From the NCBI GenBank assembly GCA_949284175.1, contig CASDVE010000016.1, positions 44,494 through 108,493 on the forward strand: a DNA stretch of 64,000 nt. Reading direction: 5' to 3'. How positions within the stretch are numbered: the stretch's first letter is position 1; every line of letters begins with the position of its first letter. The notes under the pieces are model-generated. The model did not search any database. It was given only the letters and a program-made list of their open reading frames with translations, and had not been told where the DNA came from. A program made the position numbers and the translations under genes. The stretch comes from an uncultured Eubacteriales bacterium (GTDB lineage Bacteria; Bacillota; Clostridia; Lachnospirales; Lachnospiraceae). Of this stretch, positions 38,901 to 48,200 are shown piece by piece.

Positions 38901-41281
38901 TAATAGTAGAAAGTACCAGCCTCTGTTGTATTCATTGTATAGGTTTTATCTGTGGCATCTGGGATCAAAGTTTTATCTGATAAATCAGGATTCAATGCCT
39001 TATACCATTGATAACTGAGTTCACCACCATCTTCTACTTTGGCTTCCACAGTCATTGTCACTTCTTTTTGTAAATCATATGTTCCTCCAACGGGTTGACT
39101 TAGGATTGTTGGAACTTCTGCTGAATTTCTATCTGTCATTTTTACAGTAACAACGTCTGATCTTGTTTCTGCCGCCTTTTCTGCTTGCACAACACAGTAA
39201 TAATAATAAAGTCCTGTGCCTTCTTTTTGTACTTGATAAGTAGCATTTGTTGCATTTTCTACTGCTACTCCATTTTCTCCTGTTGGAGTATCGCTTTCAT
39301 ACCACTGATATGTAACTTGTGTATTGCTCTTTGCATGAGCCACAATGGATAAAGTTGCTCCGTCCGCAATATCCCCTTTTGTATTTTGAGGCTGACTATC
39401 AATCACAACTGGTGAGTATACAAGTTTAACACTTCCATCTTGTAATGCTGTTTGATACATAACAACATTGGATGTGATATGTTTTGCATCTACATCTTTT
39501 AATGTGTAACCTTTTCCAGTAGCAATTGTAGTATCTAATTCTGGATTTTCATAGGTAACTCCAATTGTTCCATTCACTGCGTTTGTCACTTTTAAGGAAT
39601 TTCCATTTTTTAAGAAAACATCTTGTAACTGCATATTGCCTTGGAATGTTGCAAACTCTGTTCCTAAGTAAATATCTTCACCTTCTGATGCTCTATTATT
39701 AGTAAATGTTCCATTGGAAAAAGCAACTCTTCTGCTATCATTTTGACTATTCACAAAAATAGCTCCACCTTGCACAGAGGCTTCATTATTTTCATACGTT
39801 CCACCTTGCACATCTAATTTACCATCTGTCCAAATCGCTCCGCCAAGTTCTGCTTGATTATTTTCAAAAGTTCCCCCCTGAAATGCCATAACGCCACCGC
39901 TATAATTTTCAATAGCTCCACCATTTTTTGACGCTTGATTGCCAGAGATCTTTGCTCCATCATATACGTTTACAAAACCGTTATTGTGAATAGCTCCACC
40001 GTTTGCATTTGCTCTGTTGTTTTGAATGGTACCATAGACAAATACAGTTCCTTTGCCACCAGCAGTGTTGGAAATGGCTCCACCGCCAGTTGTTGTATCC
40101 ACAGTGTCGTTGTTCTGAACAACTGTATTTTTATTCACATAAACTTGTCCATTGGTAATCTGAATCATAGAAGCATCTGCTGTGATACCATTGTTATAGG
40201 CATTTTTTACATTAGGGCTATCCACTTCCACTGTAACGATTTTTTGTTTCAAAGCAAACGCAAACATTTTGCTATTTTGCTCTTGCACATTTTGAACTTC
40301 GTCTTGCATATTGGCTTCTTCTGATACAACTTCTTGTTCTGTCGCAGTCGTCGTTTCTTCTTGTGCCGTTTCAACATTTTCTTCTGGTTTTTCTGTATCT
40401 GCTACCTCTGCCTCTGTTGTATCTTGTACTTGCTCTTGTGTTGATTCTGTGCTGTTTTCCTCTGTTACTTGCTCTTGTGTTGATTCTGTTGCTGTTTCTT
40501 CTTGATTGGAACCAACTTCTTCTGTTTTATTTTCTTCGCCAGTGTTTGGCTGTTCTTCTAATACATCTTCTGACACAATGGTGTTCATAACCCATTTTGC
40601 ACCACCATCTACAATCACCGCATTGGTTCCTTCTGCATTACCAAGTCGTAACTGGGCTCCATCTGTTACTTTGAACATATATCCCCTAAAGTCACTTCCT
40701 CGACGGATTTCTTTTGCATCTTGTGTCTTAGAAATAATTGTTATATTTTTATTAATTACAATTGTGTCATCGACTGTTACATGATCCACCAATGTAATCG
40801 TATCATTTGCACTGGCTTCTCTTAACGCTTCTTGTAATGTTTCATACCCTACATCACCAATCATAACAGCCTTTGGTGTTTGCACAGGTGTTACATTTTC
40901 TTTTACTTCTTCCGTAGAAGTTTCTCCAGCTACTCCATCCGTTGCAGTAGTCTGTTCTTCTTTTTCACCTGTATCTTCTGCAACCTCTTGTTTTCCTTCT
41001 TCAGAGCCTTGTGGCTCTTGTATTTCTTGTTGGCTTTTGGAACCATCGGATTCTTGATCGTTTGTTTCTTGCCCTTCTTCAGAACCTTCCACCTTTTGAT
41101 CATCTGCATCTGGTTCTTTGTTTGGATCTTCGGCTTGCTGAGCATCCATATTCTCTTCAATCACAGTATTGTCTTCAGACTCTGGCAATGGGGTTGCTGA
41201 TACTGTATATGGTTGAAAAGAAGACGCCATTAAATCTGCCACTAATAACATAGCCAAAAACTTATTGTGCCATTTTCTCAT
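29939..41281 (-). CDS. Giant secreted multidomain protein with transglutaminase-like Cys-His core
   Basis: 3780 residues. Signal peptide (1-~29), Glu/Gln/Thr-rich linker (~30-370), beta-helix 1 (GGAI.N.G repeats, ~395-545), two Ig-like domains with VTYQWYES-type motifs (~625-820), beta-helix 2 (~860-1135), InlB B-repeat (NGYQFLGWYT, ~1145-1215), two Ig-like domains, F5/8C discoidin domain (~1440-1590), three further Ig-like units, NPCBM domain (~1865-2030), a helical region and a catalytic-looking core with Cys2310 (GAVCGGISKTG), His2336 (QPGHAAYL) and Asn2361-Asp2362, second F5/8C (~2700-2840), three Big_3-type domains, BspA-like LRR (~3118-3228), another Big_3, Ig-like, and beta-helix 3 (~3430-3778). 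No LPXTG, SLH or choline-binding anchor is seen. Probably a glycan/mucin-binding surface or released protein with peptidase or transglutaminase activity; function inferred. Confidence 0.9.
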   Translation of the reverse strand: MRKWHNKFLAMLLVADLMASSFQPYTVSATPLPESEDNTVIEENMDAQQAEDPNKEPDADDQKVEGSEEGQETNDQESDGSKSQQEIQEPQGSEEGKQEVAEDTGEKEEQTTATDGVAGETSTEEVKENVTPVQTPKAVMIGDVGYETLQEALREASANDTITLVDHVTVDDTIVINKNITIISKTQDAKEIRRGSDFRGYMFKVTDGAQLRLGNAEGTNAVIVDGGAKWVMNTIVSEDVLEEQPNTGEENKTEEVGSNQEETATESTQEQVTEENSTESTQEQVQDTTEAEVADTEKPEENVETAQEETTTATEQEVVSEEANMQDEVQNVQEQNSKMFAFALKQKIVTVEVDSPNVKNAYNNGITADASMIQITNGQVYVNKNTVVQNNDTVDTTTGGGAISNTAGGKGTVFVYGTIQNNRANANGGAIHNNGFVNVYDGAKISGNQASKNGGAIENYSGGVMAFQGGTFENNQAELGGAIWTDGKLDVQGGTYENNEASVQGGAIFVNSQNDSRRVAFSNGTFTNNRASEGEDIYLGTEFATFQGNMQLQDVFLKNGNSLKVTNAVNGTIGVTYENPELDTTIATGKGYTLKDVDAKHITSNVVMYQTALQDGSVKLVYSPVVIDSQPQNTKGDIADGATLSIVAHAKSNTQVTYQWYESDTPTGENGVAVENATNATYQVQKEGTGLYYYYCVVQAEKAAETRSDVVTVKMTDRNSAEVPTILSQPVGGTYDLQKEVTMTVEAKVEDGGELSYQWYKALNPDLSDKTLIPDATDKTYTMNTTEAGTFYYYCVVTNTRKGITNEIATAQSNVAVITVNGVALRFNGVAYSTMEDVLPYLQQGEGTLEVLRDVTLNKTITVEKGDLVIKGENGKAPVITLDKSLTKQAFIVNGGTLTLENVVLDGGAVWTGDVNNYLQRGVRNVGRQVNVPAITMNGGVVNLEKGSVLRNHVVSWDVSGIKMSAGTLNINGGSLLNNYGGNHGGAIFADSSNSIINMTSGTISGNQARQSTGAICADHGAQLHISGGEISNNYTSGRAGAIYINGTLVVSDNAHIHDNRADANGGAIVNTAGTMSIRGGEISNNSAGENGGGIASLGGIINLQGGKIQNNKAVLGSGIYIEPAVTIAGELALDGVSDDIYTSRVYTMTLDGNGADNPKNQTIRFLSKYDLPTMKRNGYQFLGWYTQKEDGEKIQSGDWIKATKNITLYARWELTATDEIQLSKQPEGGVFYIEDGQKLSVKASTKNNAEVSYQWYRSTDAKGTTKSALKGETKSTLSLPTELGTYYYFCVVSAKNAVDVTSNIVKVQMISKDVAYTPEFVKQPQTIENYVGERAVFEAEATTVDKGTITYQWYRSQDGVANLETAEKIEGATGMTYEVEPTQAGVFYYFVVVTNTIQNQKGEDTTAVAISDVARLVSHNRITVKDIKADDTLMQKKYWNSYRIDMKESKDGYITDVKSPRGSWGNNTLNKAFDGNWGTFWETNSSGANNAVEITFDKEVNIDRIIYATRQDSQKGKGYPLTLTIYSKNANGVYEEVGVAQSTETGGYRMFTLPQTITTTGLKFAFTKGAWNWASASEIVLLRSEDTVLSGCATVFGTAIPGSQLSVTTDVITGSKDHLTYQWQESKDGVEYTDIQGENDEHYTIKETDARENKYLRVVVSDTSGKYAGTMVTEPYRSLVDVALEGTPKVGETLKPVMSYVGDKTTYEYQWQKSSDGIHFEAIKNSTEETYMVDNTVASQYVRLAVKVQVEGNPASYTVYSNAVHVDIIALMTGAPQVGSTLKASVRGMEEKENNVIYTWEIGDSEEGEFAPIADATAVSYTVKDTDLNRFIRLKAMLTESKETVISEAWQVQEAGTIDDLDGDYVYLSNINKKKLLDYSVGYGKLMYDKNINGGRISLLVNGENNYFLKGIGAHANAHLLYDLSDYVKYYHYDRFIAYLGLDHSQGSYGNGVKFTVQTSADKNTWTTQTQTKVLKGNTDAIFVDIPLEDAKYLRINIDSNGNNEADHSIVADAKLANIFYDNNADKSGGLIKRVSEYDKELKAFEEKYPEKNVQDLLEMPDYKKLLYQRTFVSDAGYNVLKTYLDAPQYVKTLEWFMNDMEALDLYVGGGKAAGSYVNFVEVLTKLYNAHGDDFEKENGNLYKKMIITLALTHSTDVWYWAGGSVKSDALKRYEIFKHMYDNGVLITNVFENLTVEEMRWVMNSVAGDDELEWANYYLRHHTKIKNIPEDQLNVKNFTPGPYYFITYTFNYNYNQEKYYSAENKEYWQKKYSLTNETAEPKDERFNLDVTYQAGKPKMWIVWEEGAVCGGISKTGNSLLTSFGVPGGVVTQPGHAAYLQYSYLDPNSGADGIGTWSLQNDVFGWTKTVRYQRMLCGWGSESWTSYYQGSYLMLGQAAINDEANYFKANNLVRLADVYDDDVQKQIDLYEQALKVQSINMDAWVGLINAYTKAGKTEADFVQLAKRISEGLTYYPLPMKDILENLIKQHITSVAGKTDVDIYVETALKKASKANDSNTVQSGVCRTMANYLLGNSTFKMATFSFDGERAGKIVLDESYSAGNELLYSLDGGKEWKSAGVTTEIQLTKDELASITEENDILVKLQGATSYYTIDITKANTPSNLYKNDAENRLIGTVDGLEWCSKEGNEWKTLTSDTTFEGDQVVQVRKKATGTVKQSEIAIYTFTQDTDTASRKYIPLKYISYVGTSSEEVKQNGNATNALDGKLNTIWHTLWAGGDNERYITVKFDEPRYLTSINYTPRQSGSNGRFLDAEVYVSMDGEDWMLAGTANNWADNAKTKVLNLFGPTYAQYVKVVGKRTVGNFGSADMLEFFEDTTVESKTVTSIELKTAPKKRSYLLGDELDKKGLVVIAHYDDGTKSTLKHKFLQFDKTIFDKIGTQTISVSYSLNGDVKPVTFDVEVQKNTKAVTGIKVTQLPSKMRYFVGDSLNTEGMKVKAQYEDGTEGYIFDGMYQVVPETFTKATSSQDVTIQYTKGDKTVTDTFSNVEVTKVVKSIQITTKPSSLVHNLGDSFHDKGMKVSVVYDDNTKEVLEPSEYEIESDGFSNTSGTKNITITYIRRPEIQTSLSVIVFPYIQTEQFIFEAVEGKDTAYVSYIMPEKLSEDGRVEIPDSVTVADKLRFKVTGINRSSFEGQTNVKSVVIPNTVESIEQDAFKNSTELKEVYLVDYDNFDHFKVADTAFSGVTGGTVYVANHKLVKELEAKNIKGLKNLTIKSITEKVVVLEVTAPNKTEYVLGEQVDFTGLTVTGILDDGSRIALNSDAYTMNAFDRNKAGVQEMTVHLAGKEVTKSFTLTVTPATPSIEEQPMSVAYDKTEQPKALTVTVSTKDEGHLRYQWYSNTTNSIDGATAIQGATSDSYVPELKEQYYFVVVTNNDATNTEGTGVSVTSDIAYVQVGSYEARIGNQSYVTLKEAVDTANNGATIQMIKDVTVGSTITINKNLTISGHTIKRASGFKEALFQVNKGIVLLEDVTVDGGAVWSGNNNSVLQRSTQNTGINANNALFIVNGGELNLGKGSSLENNSNASKNYAKSGGAVRLEKGTLRMTGGSMKNNYSDPFGGAVLALEGSVILESGLVSGNEGTSSGGVFCIDRSSNLIMKETSKKEDLIIENNLGLGNGGVIWLSNGKATLHGGIIRNNKGDNGGAVYMNGAGTLELGDVTMVGNSVSNMADGIYYANGTIQITGTPNTDNAIYMTNGKQIKIKSDLTNIASKIRLSIAGANSEGGMFAVADTKEQAQSATNAFTMGGSGFSLYAEDVNVYYGR

Positions 41282-41483
41282 ATTGTTTCATAATTCTCCT
41301 CTTTCAAAATTTACCTACATCTATGACTCTTCTCTATCCGTAGTAGAGTTCCTCTTTTGATACTATTGATTACTTATAATTTTATATGACAAATCCCCCA
41401 ATTCCCATGTCTTTTTCGTGGAACATCTCATTTGTCACTTTTTTTAAATTAAAAATAATTTTTAGTACCATTTTTTGCGATGA
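41282..41483 (-). promoter_or_regulatory. ~195-nt leader of the giant gene, with overlapping mini-ORF
   Basis: The only strong ribosome binding site (GAGGAG) is four bases before an ATG at 41291 that opens a nine-codon ORF, MKQYEKMAQ, overlapping the giant gene's start (41281) in another frame. The giant gene's ATG is 14 bases from the site. A stem GTGACAAAT/ATTTGTCAT also lies in the leader. No known riboswitch was recognised. Confidence 0.45.
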
Positions 41484-41512
41484 AGTATAACATAGATATT
41501 TCAAGTATTCAA
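41484..41512 (-). promoter_or_regulatory. Promoter of the giant surface-protein gene
   Basis: Minus strand TTGAAT (41512-41507), 17-bp spacer, TATACT (41489-41484). Confidence 0.7.
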
Positions 41513-41930
41513 GATACACTCCTTCTATCATTGGAACAAATCCCGTCTTTTTATTCTATCTTTCTTATTTATTTTCTTCTCCTATTTTTTTACAAAACTT
41601 TTATAAGTCTTATAAATCTGAGATTTCTATCAGGCAATAACTCATCCTAACCTTCCACCAAATGTCTTCATAAAGATTATGTTAAAGATTCATCCCCTTC
41701 AACAAAAGCATATCACAAGATATAGTAATTATCTATATTTTCTTTATAAATATAGTTATTTTTGCATAAATTTAACCTGTTTATATTTACTTTTAAAAAT
41801 TCTTTTATAATCTCAAAATAACATCAAATATATTTTATAATATTTATTTATCTATTGAAAAATACAGCTCTAAACAAAAACAAAACGTGAGAGCAGTTTA
41901 TGAGGAATTTCCTATAAAACAATGAGAAGC
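41513..41930. other. AT-rich intergenic DNA
   Basis: About 420 bp, very AT-rich with no convincing ORF or hairpin; nothing recognised. Confidence 0.5.
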
Positions 41931-42015
41931 ACGCTTTGCGAACTTCTCACGTTCGTGGGCGGCGTCAAATAGAAATGCAAGCATTTCTGCTTGACTTATG
42001 CCTTCCACACAAATA
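41931..42015 (+). repeat. Dispersed hairpin repeat, copy R4 (type A)
   Basis: Near-identical to R1. AATGAGAAGC...CTTCTCAC hairpin, CGTGGGCGGCGTCAAATAG, AGAAATGC-AA-GCATTTCT hairpin, TTGACTTATGCCTTCCACAC. On the minus strand it follows the glpK terminator T-tract without a gap. Confidence 0.85.
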
Positions 42016-42017
42016 AA

Positions 42018-42044
42018 AAAGGGACATAGCAAATATGCTATGCC
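42018..42044 (-). terminator. Terminator of glpK
   Basis: Minus strand GGCATAGCA-TATT-TGCTATGTCC followed by CTTTTTTATTT; it begins two bases after the glpK stop. Confidence 0.85.
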
Positions 42045-42045
42045 A

Positions 42046-43539
<1,494 letters not shown>

Positions 43540-43562
43540 CTATATTTCTCCTTGTTTCTGAT

Positions 43563-43661
43563 TCATTCTATATTTATCAGGAAACAAAGTGTCCATTGAA
43601 CATCTTTGCAACTTTTTGTTACTTCTAGCAATGCACACTCTGCCATGTACGAGCTTTCCAT
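43563..43661 (-). CDS. Possible 32-residue leader protein upstream of glpK
   Basis: MESSYMAECALLEVTKSCKD... to ...FLINIE. It has an AGAGGA site six bases before its ATG, lies wholly between the glpK promoter and glpK, and stops 23 bp before the glpK start. Not recognised; three cysteines, acidic. It could be a translated leader influencing glpK or chance. Confidence 0.35.
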   Translation of the reverse strand: MESSYMAECALLEVTKSCKDVQWTLCFLINIE

Positions 43662-43690
43662 CCGATTCCTCTTGCTCTTTTTTTATCCTT

Positions 43691-43719
43691 ATCATATCAT
43701 TTTGTAACATTTTATTCAA
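43691..43719 (-). promoter_or_regulatory. Promoter of glpK
   Basis: Minus strand TTGAAT (43719-43714), 17-bp spacer, TATGAT (43696-43691); leader of about 145 nt. No cre box was recognised. Confidence 0.7.
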
Positions 43720-43909
43720 TAAATTTTCTGTTTTTCACTTTTATTTATTCATTATATATAAAACCAAAAAATAATTCTCCTGCTTGCTTTCATATAAACA
43801 ATATTTCACTTATTTTTATCAAACTCTCATAGTATTTTACTTATATCATGATTCAAACAAAATATTTTCAGAAAATAATACTTTATTTTAAAATAAATTC
43901 ATAAAAATA

Positions 43910-43938
43910 TTGTAAAATTAATTTATTTATAGTATTAT
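43910..43938 (+). promoter_or_regulatory. Promoter of the secreted-protein pair
   Basis: TTGTAA (43910-43915), 17-bp spacer, TATTAT (43933-43938); AAAGGAG follows at 43957-43963. The rest of 43720-43909 is AT-rich without recognisable features. Confidence 0.6.
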
Positions 43939-43974
43939 AATTGAAAACAAATATAAAAAGGAGTTTAAAATAAT

Positions 43975-45186
43975 ATGAAAAAGAAATTATTAACAATATC
44001 TCTATCAAGTATGATACTGTTAAACACCATGTTTCCCATCAACGCATCCGCTAGTACACCATCTCTAATTTCAGGAGAAGACTATGTGAAAATGCTTGAA
44101 AAAGTCACAGGAGAACCCATTGATACAAGCAACATAACTTTAGGAACAACGATCGGCTATGCTGATGCCTGTGTTTTAGCAGAGCGTGCTGATGTTTTGA
44201 AAAATGGCTCAAAAGAAAATGATTCCTTGAAGAAGATCAAAGAAAATGTGAAAAAATATAAGAGAATTTCGGATCTTTCTCAAATTCCAAAGGTAAAACA
44301 AGGAGAAGTCATTGCTTGCTTTTCAAAAGGAATCTTCACAGGAAAAAGTAACGGTACATACAGCCAAAGTGATAGTATCAATCCCAACCTCTATCTCACC
44401 AAAAGCCAAGCTCAAACAATCAGAAATCGTATCCGGGATAAAAGCCAACGTAGAACCATGAGCGAAGATGGACAGGTCATTCGAACAACAAATCTCCCTA
44501 AAAATGCGAAGAAATTTCCCTATATCCTAGAAAGCATTCCAAATAGTTATTATGATTCTTATTTTAACTGGGAGGGGAAAGTACAATATTTTGGAGATAA
44601 AACGAAGTTACGTTCACCTAAAAATGTTACAAACGGAACACATATTTTATGGGATGAAAAAGTGCCAGCCAAAGAGATCATTGATAAATACCGTTATATT
44701 TGGGCAGAAAAGGTAAAGAAAAATGTCGAAACTCGTCTTAATTTTAATTATAAAACAGTAAACAATAAATGGATTAGTGATCTTCAAAGTACTTATTTTG
44801 TATATGGAGATTCCTATGATAAATACACAACAAATGATATTAAGAATTATATTAAAAAGGCGAAAAAGAATCATGTCATTATCAAATGTGATAAAGTAGT
44901 GGTCGAACCGTCTAGTTTATACTATGGAACAGATGGATATACTTATCGTTGCTATGCAAAGTTTAAAATTACAGGCAATAATAAAGCATTTGCTCGGTCT
45001 GCACAAGAGAACAATGAATTAATTTATTCAGAATATCCTGTTGCTCAGTGGTTAGAGGGGGCAAAAAATGGTAAAACATTCCATCTAGTATTTGATATTA
45101 GCATGGGTACAGGAGCAATGAACGATGATGGATCAAGTTATGCTGTTAGAGTTTGGGATCAAATCTGGGATAATATGAGAAATTAG
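43975..45186 (+). CDS. Secreted protein of unknown function, partly SLH-like
   Basis: 403 residues. Signal peptide MKKKLLTISLSSMILLNTMFPINASAS. Residues ~35-160 resemble degenerate S-layer-homology units (GYADACVLAERADVLKNG; ACFSKGIFTGKSNGTYSQSDSINPNLYLTKSQAQTI), which could bind cell-wall polymer. The remaining ~240 residues (NWEGKVQYFGDK, DISMGTGAMNDDG) are not recognised. Lies 22 bp before the next, larger secreted protein and shares its promoter, so the two probably act together at the cell surface. Confidence 0.75.
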   Translation: MKKKLLTISLSSMILLNTMFPINASASTPSLISGEDYVKMLEKVTGEPIDTSNITLGTTIGYADACVLAERADVLKNGSKENDSLKKIKENVKKYKRISDLSQIPKVKQGEVIACFSKGIFTGKSNGTYSQSDSINPNLYLTKSQAQTIRNRIRDKSQRRTMSEDGQVIRTTNLPKNAKKFPYILESIPNSYYDSYFNWEGKVQYFGDKTKLRSPKNVTNGTHILWDEKVPAKEIIDKYRYIWAEKVKKNVETRLNFNYKTVNNKWISDLQSTYFVYGDSYDKYTTNDIKNYIKKAKKNHVIIKCDKVVVEPSSLYYGTDGYTYRCYAKFKITGNNKAFARSAQENNELIYSEYPVAQWLEGAKNGKTFHLVFDISMGTGAMNDDGSSYAVRVWDQIWDNMRN

Positions 45187-45208
45187 ATTTTGTAAGAAAG
45201 GAAAAGCT

Positions 45209-48200
45209 ATGGAATTATGTAAAAAAATTAGTTTCTTACTTCTTCTTAGTTATTTTTTACTTCCAATTATTGTTTTTGGAGCTAGTGACACAAATAATAA
45301 ACCAATTGTAACTATGACAGATAATGGCACAATTACTTGGAAAACTATCGATACAAAAGCTACAACAGGGGTTACCTGGAAAACAGAGGGCTATACAGTA
45401 AAAAAATATCCTATTTTATCTAATAAATTAATTGGGACACAAGAGTATGGAAATCCTATTTATAATAAACCATATGGCAAAATTATCACAAAAGAAGAAT
45501 ATTACCATCTTAATAGAGTTTCAAATGGAAAATATTATGGAACATGGACAATTCCTAAAGATATCGTAGACACCCAAATAAAAAACGCAGGAACAACCGC
45601 CGAATCTTTAGAAAAAAACAATGGACATTTATATTTAAACGGCTTCTTTCGCACCTATCATAATGGACAAGTCCATTCTAATTATATTTATGATCTAGAG
45701 GGGATTAAGAAAGCGGAGTCATGGGCGAACCCCAATGACTTTCAAGATCACTTTGACATCCCAGTTCCCTATCACTCCCAGCCAGTCCCTGTGGAAATCC
45801 AACAAAAAGAATATTACAATGGCACTTATACAACCTTAACAACAAAAAAGCAAGGGACAAAATCTCCCTATACTTACTATATCCCCAAAAAAGAATCGGG
45901 CAATCTATGGGAGTTACTGCCCGCTAATACGATTTCTCAATATCGTAATGGAAAAAAGATATGGCTCTATCAAATGCAGTTAGAAGATATCAAAACAGGA
46001 CAGCCCATTTCTTTTCCAGAGAATAATAATTATTCGGATGAATCGGTAAAAAAAGTGACAACCATTACTTTTCAATCAAATCCCATTACAGAAAATGACA
46101 AGTATATGTCCGACATCAACTATTTTCGCAATCGAAAATGGGATACAGGAGCCAATGGTGTTCGGATTGTGTTGTATTATAAATACTATCCTCCCGCACT
46201 TATACCACCAGATAATGAAGAACAAGGTGAGCCAAATTCCAAAGCAATCAGCGATGATTTCACCGATCCACAACCGCCCCATAATAAGCTGGAAGGTGTA
46301 ATAGGTGCGGACTTAAAAGGCGATGAACAATTTGATGTAACGCAAGGAATCCCAACAACAGAAAAAACATATAGCTATGTCATTGGACAGGAATATCTTG
46401 TATCCTATACATTTACCAACTACTTTGGCACGAAACAATATCAACAAGTGAATCCAAGCACCAATCCTGAAGTACCTCCTATTATCAATACTGTTACAAG
46501 AAATTATTCTTACTGGAAAGTCACACAATTGGATATATATGAAATCGATCATGCAATAGTCAATAACTATGCCTTACCAAATGAACGTATTCTATTGAAA
46601 CCATCCAACGCTTATCAGCCACCAAATGTTATATATCGCTCCAGTGCAAGTATGCAAGAGCCAACAAGCGGGGGAACAACTGTTGGGAATATTAAAGTAC
46701 AAAATGATTACCTTGAAATCAATGGAACACTCTTAATGAAAGATGGTTGGCAAGAAAGCACAACACCATCCCCAAGCCGACTAAATAAGCCAAATGTAAT
46801 TGATAACAACATCTTATTTCAAGAACATATGATCATCGATAGAAATAAAGAAAATGGCAAATGGGATTCCACCGGAACCTTGGTTTACAAAAATATTAAA
46901 AGCATTGGAAAAAGCCAAGGCTCAGAATTAGAATTCCATGTGGAAATTAATCCTGTCATTATCCACACCCCTACTGTCTGCGATACACAAATCCAAGATG
47001 TCCGCACCTATAATCAGCTATTACATCCTGATAAAAGTCGTGCTGGACTGATTTTAGATCGCCCATTTCTTATTCAATTTCCAACAACTGGCTTACATCA
47101 TTTCTATAAAAATTATGGGTATCGTGACTACGATCCTTATATTGCAAGACGTGAGGTTTCCTTCCCTTTTGATGTCTATTTCAATCATACCTATATTCCA
47201 GCCCACACTTGGCACCAAATTTCAGAAGATACAACGGAATTTTTCCTTCCTCCTTGGGTTTTAGAAGGAGCGTATACGGTACAGTTTCGTTCCATCGCAA
47301 TCAACTGCGATGCCAATGGCAAAGAACTAGAACAAGAAAAGTTAGCCAATTATGATCTGCAACATTATGTAAGTACAGATTCCGTCAACGTTGAAGTATC
47401 TGGACGTCTTTATAATTTTCAAATTTATGATATCACTGATTATCCCCTTTGGCAGTCCACCTTTCGACTCCCTAATTCTCTAACACTGACTGGCAATACA
47501 TATAAAGTCGGCACTTATGATCAGAATGGTTCTCCTCTCACTCACTCTTCCAAAATGACTCTTCCTCTCCTTTCCGGCAGCCATCCTACCATTCCTTGTG
47601 CTGGCGTTATCAACACTGGCTACACATTTCGTTTCTCCTTGCAAACAGTAGGCACCATGTTTCGTGGCAAAGATTCCATCTCCATCACTCCAAAATTTTA
47701 CTATCTATCAAAAGATGGACAAGTGGTAGAAGAAGTGGACTTATACTATGATGAAACCATACATGGCGTTCTTCATCACCTGATCAAAGTGGGAAGCGAA
47801 CAAGATCAAAAGAATCTAAAATCCATGTATATTGGAAATCCTTATGGAGGTGTGCCGTATGAAGAGCTATTACAGACAGCAAATCTTTTGCACCTTCCCA
47901 TAAAGACTTTTAGCAATGTAAAGTACCCTATCTATACGTTTTCCAACATCCTTTTACCGTGGAGCCAGCGTACATTGATTGGAACTTCTGTTCCAAAGTC
48001 CATTCAAAAATGGTATGGTGAATACTATCTTCCTGCCAATGTCCATGCTACTACCAAAGGAACGGATGTATTTTCTTATGCAGTGGAACATGGCATAGAT
48101 TACACAGAATCCTTTTGGAAAACAAATGGCTATCTTCTCGTTCATTTCGATATTCAGACAATACAAGATGGCATTCCACATTTAAGTTATGCCAATACTA

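Noticed and set aside
30000..41000. CRISPR-like or tandem DNA repeats within the giant gene
   Set aside because: The repeated patterns are protein-level (GGAI beta-helix and Ig-like motifs) with diverged DNA, not short identical direct repeats with spacers.
41282..41483. c-di-GMP or other riboswitch ahead of the giant surface protein
   Set aside because: The leader has a stem but none of the conserved aptamer sequences I know for c-di-GMP-I/II or similar classes.
29600..41600. Horizontal transfer boundary around the giant gene
   Set aside because: No integrase, tRNA or att-like direct repeat is seen, and base composition does not shift clearly by eye.
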